A stretch of DNA of 64,000 bases from Methanomassiliicoccales archaeon LGM-RCC1. Its GTDB lineage: Archaea > Thermoplasmatota > Thermoplasmata > Methanomassiliicoccales > Methanomethylophilaceae. The stretch's first letter is position 1. Each line of letters starts with the position of its first letter. A program made the translations under genes and the position numbers. Positions 18,096-25,540 of this stretch are shown here, piece after piece. The DNA lies in assembly GCA_030168575.1 (NCBI GenBank), contig CP115555.1, positions 620,001 through 684,000 of the forward strand, written 5' to 3'. The notes below the pieces were generated by a model. The model was not told where the DNA came from and did not search any database. It saw nothing but the letters and a program-made list of their open reading frames with translations.

Positions 18096-19010
18096 ATGCC
18101 GATAGCACCGTCAAAGTTCCTGCCGGAGCATATTCTGGAATCACTCGAGCACGAGATACCTGAGCAGAAGCCAGCGAATACCATATGCCTCTACAACTTC
18201 GAGGCATCCAACGTCGCTGCTGACACGGTATCCAGCTATGTATTCGCCAATTCCGACGTCCAGGTGCACACCATAGTGGACAGGATCGTTCCCTCATGGG
18301 TCAACGATTCCACCGACGTCATAATCATGTCCTATTCCGGCGAAAGCCAGGAGGTGGATGAGGTGTACAAGGGAGCGAAGCTGAACAGGGCGAGGATCCA
18401 CTGCGTGACATCCGGAGGAAGGCTGAAGGAGCTCTGCGAGGAAGGGAAGGACGATCTTATCCTGATCCCGGGAGGGCTCTCCAACGCAGAGGCCACAGGA
18501 TACGAGATCGGAGCTTTGATCAATCTCTACGAGTCCTTCGGAATCAAGGGCGTCAGGGACGCGATGAAGGAAGCGCTTCCGAGGATAATCGAGTTCAGGG
18601 ACTCCGTCTGGGGTTCGGACGAGGCCAAGTACATCGCATCCCGTATCAAGAATAAGATTCCAGTCATCTACTGCATCGGAGAGCTTCGTGCGGTTCACAA
18701 GAGATGGAAGATGCTCGTCAACCAGGTGCTGGGCAGGCTGGCCTTCTCCGGGGAGCTTCCGGAGTTCGACCATAACGAGATCGTCAGCTGGACAGAGGAC
18801 GACGACAACAAATCGTTCATAATCCTGATGTTCAGGACGGAGACCGACTCCCCGCTCCTGGACCATATAGTCACCACGGTCACCACCCTGCTTCCGGAAT
18901 ACGGATTGAACATGATCACCGTAGATCTCAGCGGAAAGCTGATGGAAAGGGGAATCCGCGGAATCATCCTGGCAGATGCCGTCATAGCATGCATGAAGGG
19001 AGGTGCCTGA
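18096..19010 (+). CDS. Bifunctional phosphoglucose/phosphomannose isomerase family protein (copy 1)
   Basis: 304 aa from ATG 18096, which follows AGGGGAT; the upstream GTG extension is unlikely. The SIS fold shows VIIMSYSGESQEV (phosphate-binding Ser/Thr loop) and a C-terminal PGI/PMI domain. The family interconverts glucose-6-P, mannose-6-P and fructose-6-P. A near neighbour of the same family follows after one base. Compared with copy 2, this one has SYSGES in place of SYSGNT and lacks a clear GGMGGSA N-terminal loop, so it may be a regulatory or specialised partner. Heteromer formation is inference. Confidence 0.7.
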   Translation: MPIAPSKFLPEHILESLEHEIPEQKPANTICLYNFEASNVAADTVSSYVFANSDVQVHTIVDRIVPSWVNDSTDVIIMSYSGESQEVDEVYKGAKLNRARIHCVTSGGRLKELCEEGKDDLILIPGGLSNAEATGYEIGALINLYESFGIKGVRDAMKEALPRIIEFRDSVWGSDEAKYIASRIKNKIPVIYCIGELRAVHKRWKMLVNQVLGRLAFSGELPEFDHNEIVSWTEDDDNKSFIILMFRTETDSPLLDHIVTTVTTLLPEYGLNMITVDLSGKLMERGIRGIILADAVIACMKGGA

Positions 19011-19011
19011 G

Positions 19012-20001
19012 ATGGTGACCGCAAGGGACAAGCTGCATGAGTTCCTGGACGACCTCAAGAGCACCATCGACACCAACATCGATCTCGGAGGCGCCGAGAT
19101 CAAAGACGTATTCATGGGAGGAATGGGAGGCTCCGCCATAGCGGCCAATTTCGTGGCCAGCTGCTGTGCCCAGTACATGGATATCCCGATAAGCGTCAAC
19201 AGGTCCCCGATAGTCCCGCACTGGGTAGGCAGGAACACTCTGGCGATCATCTCGTCCTACTCCGGCAACACGGAGGAGACGCTTGAGATGTACGCCAAGG
19301 CGAAGTTTGTCGGGGCGTGCATCGTCGTCATCACTGCCGGCGGAAAGATGGAGGGCATGGCCAAGGATGACGGATATCCGATCCTGAAGGTCCCCACCGG
19401 ATTCGAACCCAGGTACTCCGCAGGATATATGATAGGATACATCGCAGCCCTGCTGTCCAAGATAGGCTATCCACAGTTCAAGGACAGGCTCATGGACTGC
19501 ATGCCGTCGCTGGAGAACTACAGGAACTATCTGGAGGCACCAGGTTCCCTGGCGCATCTGCTGGCGCAGAAGTACAGCGATTGCGTTCCTGTGCTCTGCA
19601 CCGAGAACAAGTTCAAACCTGTCTCTCTCAGGTGGAGAGCAGCGTTCAACGAGAACGCCAAGACCATCTGTTTCGAGACTTCGCTGTCGGAGTTCAACAG
19701 CTTCGAGACCACTCCCTGGGCGTCCTACAAGGGCAAGAGGATGAGATTGATCGTCCTTACCGGAGAGGATGATCTGGTGGACGGAGGTCTGGTCAAGACC
19801 GCTGTCCAGAACATCGAGTCTCTTGGATTCCCATTCGATCTGGTAGCCGTCGGAGGCACATCGCACGAGGAGAGGATGTTCCGTGCGCTCATCCTCGGGG
19901 ATTACGTCACGGTCTACATTGCAGAGGCAGCGGGAATCGATCCCGAGATCACCACAGTCATCAGCGAGCTGAAGAGAAGGATCCGCGCCAAGAAGTTCTG
20001 A
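19012..20001 (+). CDS. Bifunctional phosphoglucose/phosphomannose isomerase (copy 2)
   Basis: 329 aa from ATG 19012, one base after the previous stop and preceded by GGGAGGTG. It has the two SIS-domain signatures MGGMGGSAIAANF and ISSYSGNTEETLEM and the C-terminal catalytic region (AAFNENAKTIC, TSHEERMFRALILGDYV with the expected His-Glu). This is the canonical member of the archaeal PGI/PMI family, feeding fructose-6-P into mannose-6-P. The adjacent phosphohexomutase and the nucleotidyltransferase upstream complete the route to an NDP-hexose. Confidence 0.85.
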   Translation: MVTARDKLHEFLDDLKSTIDTNIDLGGAEIKDVFMGGMGGSAIAANFVASCCAQYMDIPISVNRSPIVPHWVGRNTLAIISSYSGNTEETLEMYAKAKFVGACIVVITAGGKMEGMAKDDGYPILKVPTGFEPRYSAGYMIGYIAALLSKIGYPQFKDRLMDCMPSLENYRNYLEAPGSLAHLLAQKYSDCVPVLCTENKFKPVSLRWRAAFNENAKTICFETSLSEFNSFETTPWASYKGKRMRLIVLTGEDDLVDGGLVKTAVQNIESLGFPFDLVAVGGTSHEERMFRALILGDYVTVYIAEAAGIDPEITTVISELKRRIRAKKF

Positions 20002-20010
20002 GGTGTCATT

Positions 20011-21363
20011 ATGAAGATGTTCGGCACAAACGGTATCCGCGGAGTAGCGAACGAGTATCTGGATTGCGGGCTGTCCACCAAGGTGGGCATGGCCATTGCG
20101 TATGTGCTGGGCCCCGGGCCCATCGCCATTGCCATGGATACAAGGATATCGTCTCCGATGATCGCATCATGCGTTTCGGCCGGACTGATGTCAATGGGAG
20201 TGGACGTCATCGATCTGGGCATGGTCCCCACGCCCGCCCTCCAATATTACGTTAAGACGCACGACAAGGTCACTGCAGGCGTGATGATAACCGCTTCCCA
20301 CAACCCTCCCGAGTTCAACGGAATCAAATGCGTTGCGGGGGATGGTACGGAGTGCACCCATGAGCAGGAATCGGCCATAGAGGATGCCTATGAGAAGGAT
20401 CTCAAAGCGGTTTCCTGGAAGGATATCGGACAGATGTCCAGGGTCGAGGATGCTGGGGAGAGATACGTTGATTCGATAGTTTCCAAGGTCGATGTGGAGG
20501 CCATCAAAAGATCCAATATCAAAGTGGTGCTGGACTGCGCCAACGGCGCATCAGTCCACACATCTCCGTTGCTGCTGGAGAAGCTCGGTGTTTCAGGAGT
20601 GGTCCTGAACAGCGAGCCTGACGGTATGTTCCCCGGCCACTACAGCGAACCGGTCGAGGAGAACCTATCCGAGCTGAAGGAGACCGTCGTTGAGATAGGA
20701 GCGGACCTCGGAATCGCCCATGACGGCGATGCGGACCGCTGCGTATTCGTCTCCAACACAGGGAAGTACCTTCCCGGAGATATCGGACTGGCGATCCTGG
20801 CGATCCTGTGCATGAGGAACAATCCTTCCAAGAAACAGCTGGCGTCTACGGTGGCGTTGTCCAGTATGGTTGAGGATGCCGTAGCGGCCGAAGGCGGTGA
20901 GACCATCCGCACAGCAGTGGGTTCACCCATAGTGGCGAGGAAGATGATCGAGACCGGCGCTCCCATAGGCGGGGAGGACAACGGTGGTATTATTTTCGCC
21001 GACCATCAGTTCTGCAGGGACGGTGCCATGGCAGCTGCCAGGATGATCGAGTTCATCGCGAAGAACGGTCCACTTCAGGATCAGGTGGACAAGCTCCCTG
21101 TGTATCACACCATTAAATCGGCTGCCTACTGTCCCGATGACAAGAAGGAGTACCTCGTATCGGAGATGGTCAAGAACCATTCCTCGGAGAAGCTGGACAG
21201 GACAGACGGTCTGAAGATCATCTATGATGACGGATGGGTGCTGCTGCGCCCTTCGGGGACCGAGCCGAAGTTCAGGATCTATTCCGAATCCAAGGATCCC
21301 GCTATCGCCAAATCCAGGTCCGAGCAGTTCGTGAAAGAGGTCGCCGACATTCTCTCGCAGTGA
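20011..21363 (+). CDS. glmM: Phosphohexomutase (phosphoglucosamine mutase / phosphomannomutase family)
   Basis: 450 aa, full length. All four family motifs are present: catalytic loop TASHNPPEF (phosphoserine S96), metal loop DGDADRC, sugar loop GEDNGGIIF and phosphate loop RPSGTEPKFR. The enzyme converts hexose- or hexosamine-6-P to the 1-phosphate through a bisphosphate intermediate. The short N-terminus MKMFGTNGIRG is typical of archaeal GlmM. The sugar-binding loop reads GEDNGG rather than GEESGH, so specificity (GlcN, Man or Glc) is open. It follows the PGI/PMI pair by 9 bases, in the same operon. Confidence 0.85.
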   Translation: MKMFGTNGIRGVANEYLDCGLSTKVGMAIAYVLGPGPIAIAMDTRISSPMIASCVSAGLMSMGVDVIDLGMVPTPALQYYVKTHDKVTAGVMITASHNPPEFNGIKCVAGDGTECTHEQESAIEDAYEKDLKAVSWKDIGQMSRVEDAGERYVDSIVSKVDVEAIKRSNIKVVLDCANGASVHTSPLLLEKLGVSGVVLNSEPDGMFPGHYSEPVEENLSELKETVVEIGADLGIAHDGDADRCVFVSNTGKYLPGDIGLAILAILCMRNNPSKKQLASTVALSSMVEDAVAAEGGETIRTAVGSPIVARKMIETGAPIGGEDNGGIIFADHQFCRDGAMAAARMIEFIAKNGPLQDQVDKLPVYHTIKSAAYCPDDKKEYLVSEMVKNHSSEKLDRTDGLKIIYDDGWVLLRPSGTEPKFRIYSESKDPAIAKSRSEQFVKEVADILSQ

Positions 21364-21383
21364 TCCCCGTCTATCCATAATCG

Positions 21384-21391
21384 TTTATACC
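21384..21391 (+). promoter_or_regulatory. TATA box for ilvE
   Basis: TTTATACC about 78 bases before the ATG; the implied transcript has a leader of roughly 50 bases that ends in AAAAAGGTG. Confidence 0.5.
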
Positions 21392-21461
21392 CGCGCGAAC
21401 GTGCAAGGTTCAGTAACCAAGCTGCGCTGTGCGCGGCATCACATTCCAAAAAGGTGTTCAA

Positions 21462-22400
21462 ATGGACAAGGGAAAGAAGATTTGGCTTGACGGCAACATC
21501 GTCAACTGGGAGGACGCGAAGGTCCATGTCCTCTGCCATGCGCTCAACTATGGAACAGGTATCTTCGAGGGTATCAGGGTCTACGAGACCCCCAAGGGAC
21601 CCGCTGTCTACAGGCTCAAGGATCACGTCAAGAGACTGATGGACGGATGCAAGATCATGGGAATCGAACCCAAGGTCAACGGCAAGCTCATGACCATGGA
21701 CGACATCATCGAGGCCCACAAGGAGATCATCAGGGAGAACGCAAAGCTCGGATTCACCACCGACTACATCAAGCCCACCGTGTTCCTCTCAGGAGAGGAG
21801 GTCGGACTCAACCCTACGAAGGTCCCTTCCTCGCTGTCCATCTGCTGCGTCCACATGGGATCCTACCTCGGTGAGGATGCCAATGCCGGAGCCAAGCTGA
21901 TCACCTCATCCTGGCACAGGCCCGATAACCTCTGCTCGCCTGCAGGTGCGAAGGTCAACGGAACCTACGTCACATCCACCCTCGCAAAGAGGGAGGCCGT
22001 CCGTCAGGGAGCCGATGAGGCAGTGATGCTCAACTCCTGCGGACACGTCGCGGAGTGCACCGGAGAGAACATCTTCATCTACCGCAAGGGAGTCATCTAC
22101 ACACCTTCCATCTCCGAGAGCATCCTCGAGGGAATCACAAGGGATTCCATCATCAAGGTCGCCAGGGACATGGGCTACACCGTTGTCGAGAAGGAGATCT
22201 CCAGGTCCGAGCTCATATCAGCTGATGAGGTCTGGATGACCGGAACCGCTGCCGAGATCGGACCCGTCACAATGATCGACGGAAGGGTCATCGGAGACGG
22301 AAAGATCGGCAAGGTCGCCACAGATATCCACAAGAAGTTCATCGAGATCACTACCGGAAAGGATCCCAAGTACGATGCGTGGCTCGACTACGTGAACTGA
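21462..22400 (+). CDS. ilvE: Branched-chain amino acid aminotransferase
   Basis: 312 aa from ATG 21462 with AAGGTG seven bases upstream. PLP fold-type IV enzyme: IWLDGNIVNWEDAKVHVL start, YGTGIFEGIR, the PLP-lysine region GAKVNGTYVTSTLAKREAV, and ADEAVMLNSCGHVAECTGENIF with the conserved Glu. It transfers the amino group between glutamate and Leu, Ile or Val, the last step of branched-chain synthesis. Monocistronic: own TATA box and a stable terminator. Confidence 0.9.
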   Translation: MDKGKKIWLDGNIVNWEDAKVHVLCHALNYGTGIFEGIRVYETPKGPAVYRLKDHVKRLMDGCKIMGIEPKVNGKLMTMDDIIEAHKEIIRENAKLGFTTDYIKPTVFLSGEEVGLNPTKVPSSLSICCVHMGSYLGEDANAGAKLITSSWHRPDNLCSPAGAKVNGTYVTSTLAKREAVRQGADEAVMLNSCGHVAECTGENIFIYRKGVIYTPSISESILEGITRDSIIKVARDMGYTVVEKEISRSELISADEVWMTGTAAEIGPVTMIDGRVIGDGKIGKVATDIHKKFIEITTGKDPKYDAWLDYVN

Positions 22401-22413
22401 TCCAAAACAATTC

Positions 22414-22432
22414 AGCCCCCGCAAGGGGGTTT
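22414..22432 (+). terminator. Terminator after ilvE
   Basis: CCCCC-GCAA-GGGGG hairpin with a GNRA-type loop followed by TTT, 14 bases after the ilvE stop. Confidence 0.65.
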
Positions 22433-22446
22433 CATCGCACTCACCC

Positions 22447-22455
22447 TTTTATATG
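22447..22455 (+). promoter_or_regulatory. TATA box of the L7Ae operon
   Basis: TTTTATATG about 85 bases before the L7Ae ATG; predicts a transcript start near 22475 and therefore a structured leader of about 60 bases. Confidence 0.6.
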
Positions 22456-22474
22456 ATAATAAGATAGCAGGGAT

Positions 22475-22525
22475 GCTCTTACAGAGCCGATGAATAATGA
22501 TGGCGCCTTTGTGCGCCGGAAAGAG
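22475..22525 (+). promoter_or_regulatory. Structured 5' leader of L7Ae, candidate kink-turn autoregulatory site
   Basis: The leader can form an outer stem CUCUU (22475-22479) with AAGAG (22521-22525) and an inner hairpin GGCGC-CUUUGU-GCGCC (22502-22518). Between them the 5' strand ends in AAUGAU and the 3' strand reads GGA, which can set up G.A pairs next to the inner stem as in kink-turns. The 5' bulge is longer than the canonical three bases. L7Ae binds kink-turns and is known to repress its own mRNA in Sulfolobus, so this is a plausible but unproven autoregulatory element. Confidence 0.35.
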
Positions 22526-22534
22526 GTAATTGAA

Positions 22535-22900
22535 ATGTCTGTATTTGTTAAATTCGAGACCCCTAAGGAGGTCTCCGACAAGGCATACGCTCTCGCTGAG
22601 GCAGCTCGCGACGGCGGTAAGATCAAGAAGGGAACAAACGAGGTCACAAAGGCCGTCGAGCGCGGAAACGCAGCAATGGTCATCATGGCCGTCGACGTCG
22701 AGCCCCCAGAGATCCTGGCCCACATGCCCGCTCTCTGTGACGAGAGGAACGTTCCCTACGTGTACGTCCCCAGCAAGGTCGAGCTTGGAGCCGCTATCGG
22801 ACTCAACAAGCCCGCAGCATCCGTCGCCATCATGGACGTCGGAAAGGGAAAAGCACTCTGTGATGAGATCGCTCAGGCAACCGCAGCCCTCAAGAACTGA
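22535..22900 (+). CDS. rpl7ae: Ribosomal protein L7Ae
   Basis: 121 aa from ATG 22535. Typical L7Ae/L30e/Gadd45 fold with [21 protein letters not shown] (RNA-binding GTNE loop) and [15 protein letters not shown]. It is a large-subunit protein and also the kink-turn binder of archaeal box C/D and H/ACA RNPs and RNase P. First gene of the conserved L7Ae-S28e-L24e-NDK operon. The ORF is open further upstream, but the structured leader and GAGGT support this start. Confidence 0.95.
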   Translation: MSVFVKFETPKEVSDKAYALAEAARDGGKIKKGTNEVTKAVERGNAAMVIMAVDVEPPEILAHMPALCDERNVPYVYVPSKVELGAAIGLNKPAASVAIMDVGKGKALCDEIAQATAALKN

Positions 22901-22910
22901 GGTGAGCTGA

Positions 22911-23123
22911 ATGGTCGACACTGACAGCATCCCTTCTGAAGTCGTTGAGATCATCGGAAGGACCGGAATGACCGGTGAGGCAACTCAGGTCAAGGTACGT
23001 GTCCTCGATGGCCGCGACAAGGGAAGGATCATTACAAGGAACATCATGGGTCCTGTCAGAATGGGTGACATCCTCATGCTGAGGGAGACATCCAGAGAAG
23101 CCAGGAAACTGGGCATGAGGTGA
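22911..23123 (+). CDS. rps28e: Ribosomal protein S28e
   Basis: 70 aa small-subunit protein with the OB-fold core [18 protein letters not shown] and the family end [14 protein letters not shown]. Starts 10 bases after the L7Ae stop behind GAGGTGA. Operon position is as in other archaea. Confidence 0.95.
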   Translation: MVDTDSIPSEVVEIIGRTGMTGEATQVKVRVLDGRDKGRIITRNIMGPVRMGDILMLRETSREARKLGMR

Positions 23124-23128
23124 TTTCG

Positions 23129-23350
23129 ATGGTAGACACATCCAAGAGATGCTCGTTCTGCGGAGCACCCATCGAGCCCGGAACCGGCAAGATGTTCGTC
23201 AAGAAGGACGGAACCATCCTCCTCTTCGACACCAACAAGTGCTACAAGAACATGATCGAGCTGAAGAGGGTCGCTCGTACCACCGAGTGGACCGAGAAGG
23301 CAGCCAAAGAGAAGGCAGCCAGGCTCAAGGCAGCAGAGAAGAAGGAGTGA
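23129..23350 (+). CDS. rpl24e: Ribosomal protein L24e
   Basis: 73 aa from ATG 23129 (GAGGTGA upstream; a GTG three codons earlier overlaps the S28e stop). The zinc-ribbon N-terminus reads [13 protein letters not shown], but the second half is [11 protein letters not shown]. The Cys normally found in FCSSKC is Asp here, leaving three Cys (8, 11, 38). Metal binding may use the Asp or be lost. The C-terminal Lys/Ala-rich helix is typical. Confidence 0.9.
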   Translation: MVDTSKRCSFCGAPIEPGTGKMFVKKDGTILLFDTNKCYKNMIELKRVARTTEWTEKAAKEKAARLKAAEKKE

Positions 23351-23355
23351 GTTCC

Positions 23356-23811
23356 ATGGCTATGGAGCAGACTTACCTGATGGTCAAGCCCGACGGAGTC
23401 CAGCGCGGACTCTGCGGCGAGATCCTCTCGCGCTTCGAGAAGAAGGGACTGAAGATCGTCGGTCTCAAGTTCATGGTGATCTCCAAGGAGATCGCCGAGA
23501 ACCACTACGGCGAGCACAAGGGAAAGCCCTTCTTCCCCTCACTCATCAGCTACATAACCTCCGGCCCCGTCATGGCGATGGTGCTCGAGGGAGAGGATGC
23601 AGTCCAGATCTGCAGGAACATGATGGGAAAGACCAAGCCCATCGAGTCCGCTCCTGGAACCATCCGCGGCGACTACGCAATGGTCACCGGCTGCAACATC
23701 ATCCACGGATCGGACTCCGTCGAGTCCGCCAAGAGGGAGATCTCCATCTTCTTCAAGCCCGAGGAGCTTGTCACATACGACAGGACCGCGGACAAGTGGA
23801 TCTACGAGTGA
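23356..23811 (+). CDS. ndk: Nucleoside diphosphate kinase
   Basis: 151 aa. Catalytic NIIHGSDS with His117, ATP-site [13 protein letters not shown] and the C-terminal [10 protein letters not shown]. Exchanges the terminal phosphate between NTPs and NDPs. Last gene of the ribosomal operon, followed by a clear terminator. In many archaea IF2/aIF5B follows directly; here an ATPase gene separates them. Confidence 0.95.
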   Translation: MAMEQTYLMVKPDGVQRGLCGEILSRFEKKGLKIVGLKFMVISKEIAENHYGEHKGKPFFPSLISYITSGPVMAMVLEGEDAVQICRNMMGKTKPIESAPGTIRGDYAMVTGCNIIHGSDSVESAKREISIFFKPEELVTYDRTADKWIYE

Positions 23812-23841
23812 GTTCTCGATAGTACAGTGAAACTTCAATAC

Positions 23842-23863
23842 GGCCCGGCCGTTCGGTCGGGCC
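23842..23863 (+). terminator. Terminator of the L7Ae-ndk operon
   Basis: Nine-base-pair stem GGCCCGGCC/GGTCGGGCC with a GTTC loop (one G.U pair), followed by a pyrimidine-rich ATCATCTTCT. Confidence 0.7.
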
Positions 23864-23932
23864 ATCATCTTCTATCATCGTCATCCTAGCAGATCTGGAC
23901 ATATCGATTAATGAATTTACTACGAAAAATGA

Positions 23933-23976
23933 AGTAAAATTATTTTACTAACAAATCGAAAGTAAAATTATATATT
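23933..23976 (+). promoter_or_regulatory. Promoter and repeated AGTAAAAT operator-like sites of the ATPase gene
   Basis: A 17-base palindrome AGTAAAATTATTTTACT (23933-23949) is followed by a third AGTAAAAT at 23961-23968 that runs into the TATA box (23969-23976). The ATG at 23999 is about 26 bases after the TATA box, so the message is leaderless. Another reversed half-site (TTTACT) lies near 23916. A repressor covering these sites would block transcription. Confidence 0.55.
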
Positions 23977-23998
23977 CTGATCCCGATGAAGAAATGCA

Positions 23999-25429
23999 AT
24001 GAAAGGATTCGTCGGACGTGTCAGAGAGCTCGAATATCTGGAAACGATATGGTCCAAGGAGCGTTACAAAACCTGTGCGATCTTCGGCCGCAGGCGCATA
24101 GGCAAGACGAGCCTGATCAATCAGTTTATCCAAGATAAGGACAGTATCGTGTTCGATATGGTCAAGGGTTCCGAAAGGGAGAATGTCCTGAGGATGATGC
24201 GCATCCTGGGGGAATCTCTCTCGACAGATTCGGATGCGTCCCTGTTTGATGTCTTCCAGGTATTGAAGAGGATATGTTCCGAGAGGGATACGGTAATAGT
24301 AATCGATGAGATGCCTTACCTCACTGGAAGGAATCCAGGCGCAGCATCGGAAATACAGCATTTCGTGGATTGGATGGTCGATAACTCGGGGTCCATGATG
24401 ATCGTATGCGGCTCATCCGTATCGATGATGTTGGAAGAATTGAACGACCGTAAGGATCCGCTATACGGCAGATTCCATCATAGGGTGGATCTCGGTCCTC
24501 TGACAATAGAGGAGACCAGGCAGTTCCACCCGGGATTGTCCGACCAGGATATCCTGAGGACGTATCTGATTCTGGGAGGCATCCCGTTGTTCCATGCCGG
24601 GGCGGGAGACCGCAGCTATCGGGCCATAGTCGAGGATTATCTGCTGGATCCGAACGGTATCTTCAATAACGATTCGGTCGAAATCGTCGTCAGTGAGCTG
24701 AAATCCCTATCCTCGGATGCGATGTCCGTCTTAGAAGCCATATCGTCCGGTCACTCCAGGTTCGGGGAAATCGTCTCAAGGACGGGTCTTCCGGATCCGG
24801 TGGTCAACAAGTGTCTGACAGGTCTATCGGGTATGCGCCTGATCGACACCCTCCATCCAATGGCCGGGGCTCCGAAGCATCCCCGTTACATCATAACCGA
24901 TGGTCCGACTTCATTCCATTTCTCCGTCATCAGGAACAATCCGAACTCGGTGAGAGTGACCGAGGGCAGGTATGATGCGCTGTCGCAGCAGATCACCACG
25001 TTCCTGGGAAAACAGTTCGAGATATTCTGCAGGGACGAGATATCGATAAGGTATCCGTGTGTGGAGATCGGCAGCTGGTGGGGGGCCGTGCCTGTCAGGG
25101 ATGAGGAAGGGAATCCGATACACGATGACAGGGGAAAGGTCGTCACAGAGGATGAGGATATAGACATGGTTGCCACATTGCGCAGCGGCAACAACCGCAT
25201 CGATATGTTCGCGGAATGCAAGTTCACCAAGAACAAGGTGTCATTCACGACATTGAACAAACTCCAGAGGAGGGTATCATCTCTGAAGGGGGGATACAAT
25301 GCAAGGTTGGCGATCGTGTCGGGATCAGGATTCGAGGACGATCTGATCGAATATGCGGAGGATGCAGGCGTGATACTGATAGGCCCCGAGAATATCGTCG
25401 GTAAGGAACCGTATCCGCAGATAATCTGA
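23999..25429 (+). CDS. Archaeal AAA-type ATPase with DUF234-like C-terminal nuclease region
   Basis: 476 aa. The N-terminal P-loop ATPase has Walker A GRRRIGKTSL (from residue 30) and Walker B VIVIDEMPYLTG, then VCGSSVSMM as sensor. A middle winged-helix region (about 230-290) follows. The C-terminal part carries IDMFAECKFTKNK, resembling the PD-(D/E)XK-like core of DUF234. These proteins occur in many copies in archaea; their function is unsettled (STAND-like ATPases, perhaps defence or mobile). It interrupts the usual ndk-aIF5B neighbourhood and has its own AT-rich promoter with operator-like repeats, suggesting a later insertion. Confidence 0.85.
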   Translation: MKGFVGRVRELEYLETIWSKERYKTCAIFGRRRIGKTSLINQFIQDKDSIVFDMVKGSERENVLRMMRILGESLSTDSDASLFDVFQVLKRICSERDTVIVIDEMPYLTGRNPGAASEIQHFVDWMVDNSGSMMIVCGSSVSMMLEELNDRKDPLYGRFHHRVDLGPLTIEETRQFHPGLSDQDILRTYLILGGIPLFHAGAGDRSYRAIVEDYLLDPNGIFNNDSVEIVVSELKSLSSDAMSVLEAISSGHSRFGEIVSRTGLPDPVVNKCLTGLSGMRLIDTLHPMAGAPKHPRYIITDGPTSFHFSVIRNNPNSVRVTEGRYDALSQQITTFLGKQFEIFCRDEISIRYPCVEIGSWWGAVPVRDEEGNPIHDDRGKVVTEDEDIDMVATLRSGNNRIDMFAECKFTKNKVSFTTLNKLQRRVSSLKGGYNARLAIVSGSGFEDDLIEYAEDAGVILIGPENIVGKEPYPQII

Positions 25430-25491
25430 GGACGTCTCCGCGACCGTATGCAAAGCTTATTTACCGAAGCGCCTTTGCCTGGTTAACTGTA

Positions 25492-25502
25492 CTTATTATA
25501 AA
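25492..25502 (+). promoter_or_regulatory. TATA box for aIF5B
   Basis: TTATTATAAAG; the predicted transcript start near 25523 gives a leader of about 10-18 bases before the GTG 25532 or ATG 25541. Confidence 0.5.
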
Positions 25503-25540
25503 GTGTCAGTCGGATTTGGAATACATGGATTGTGGTGACT

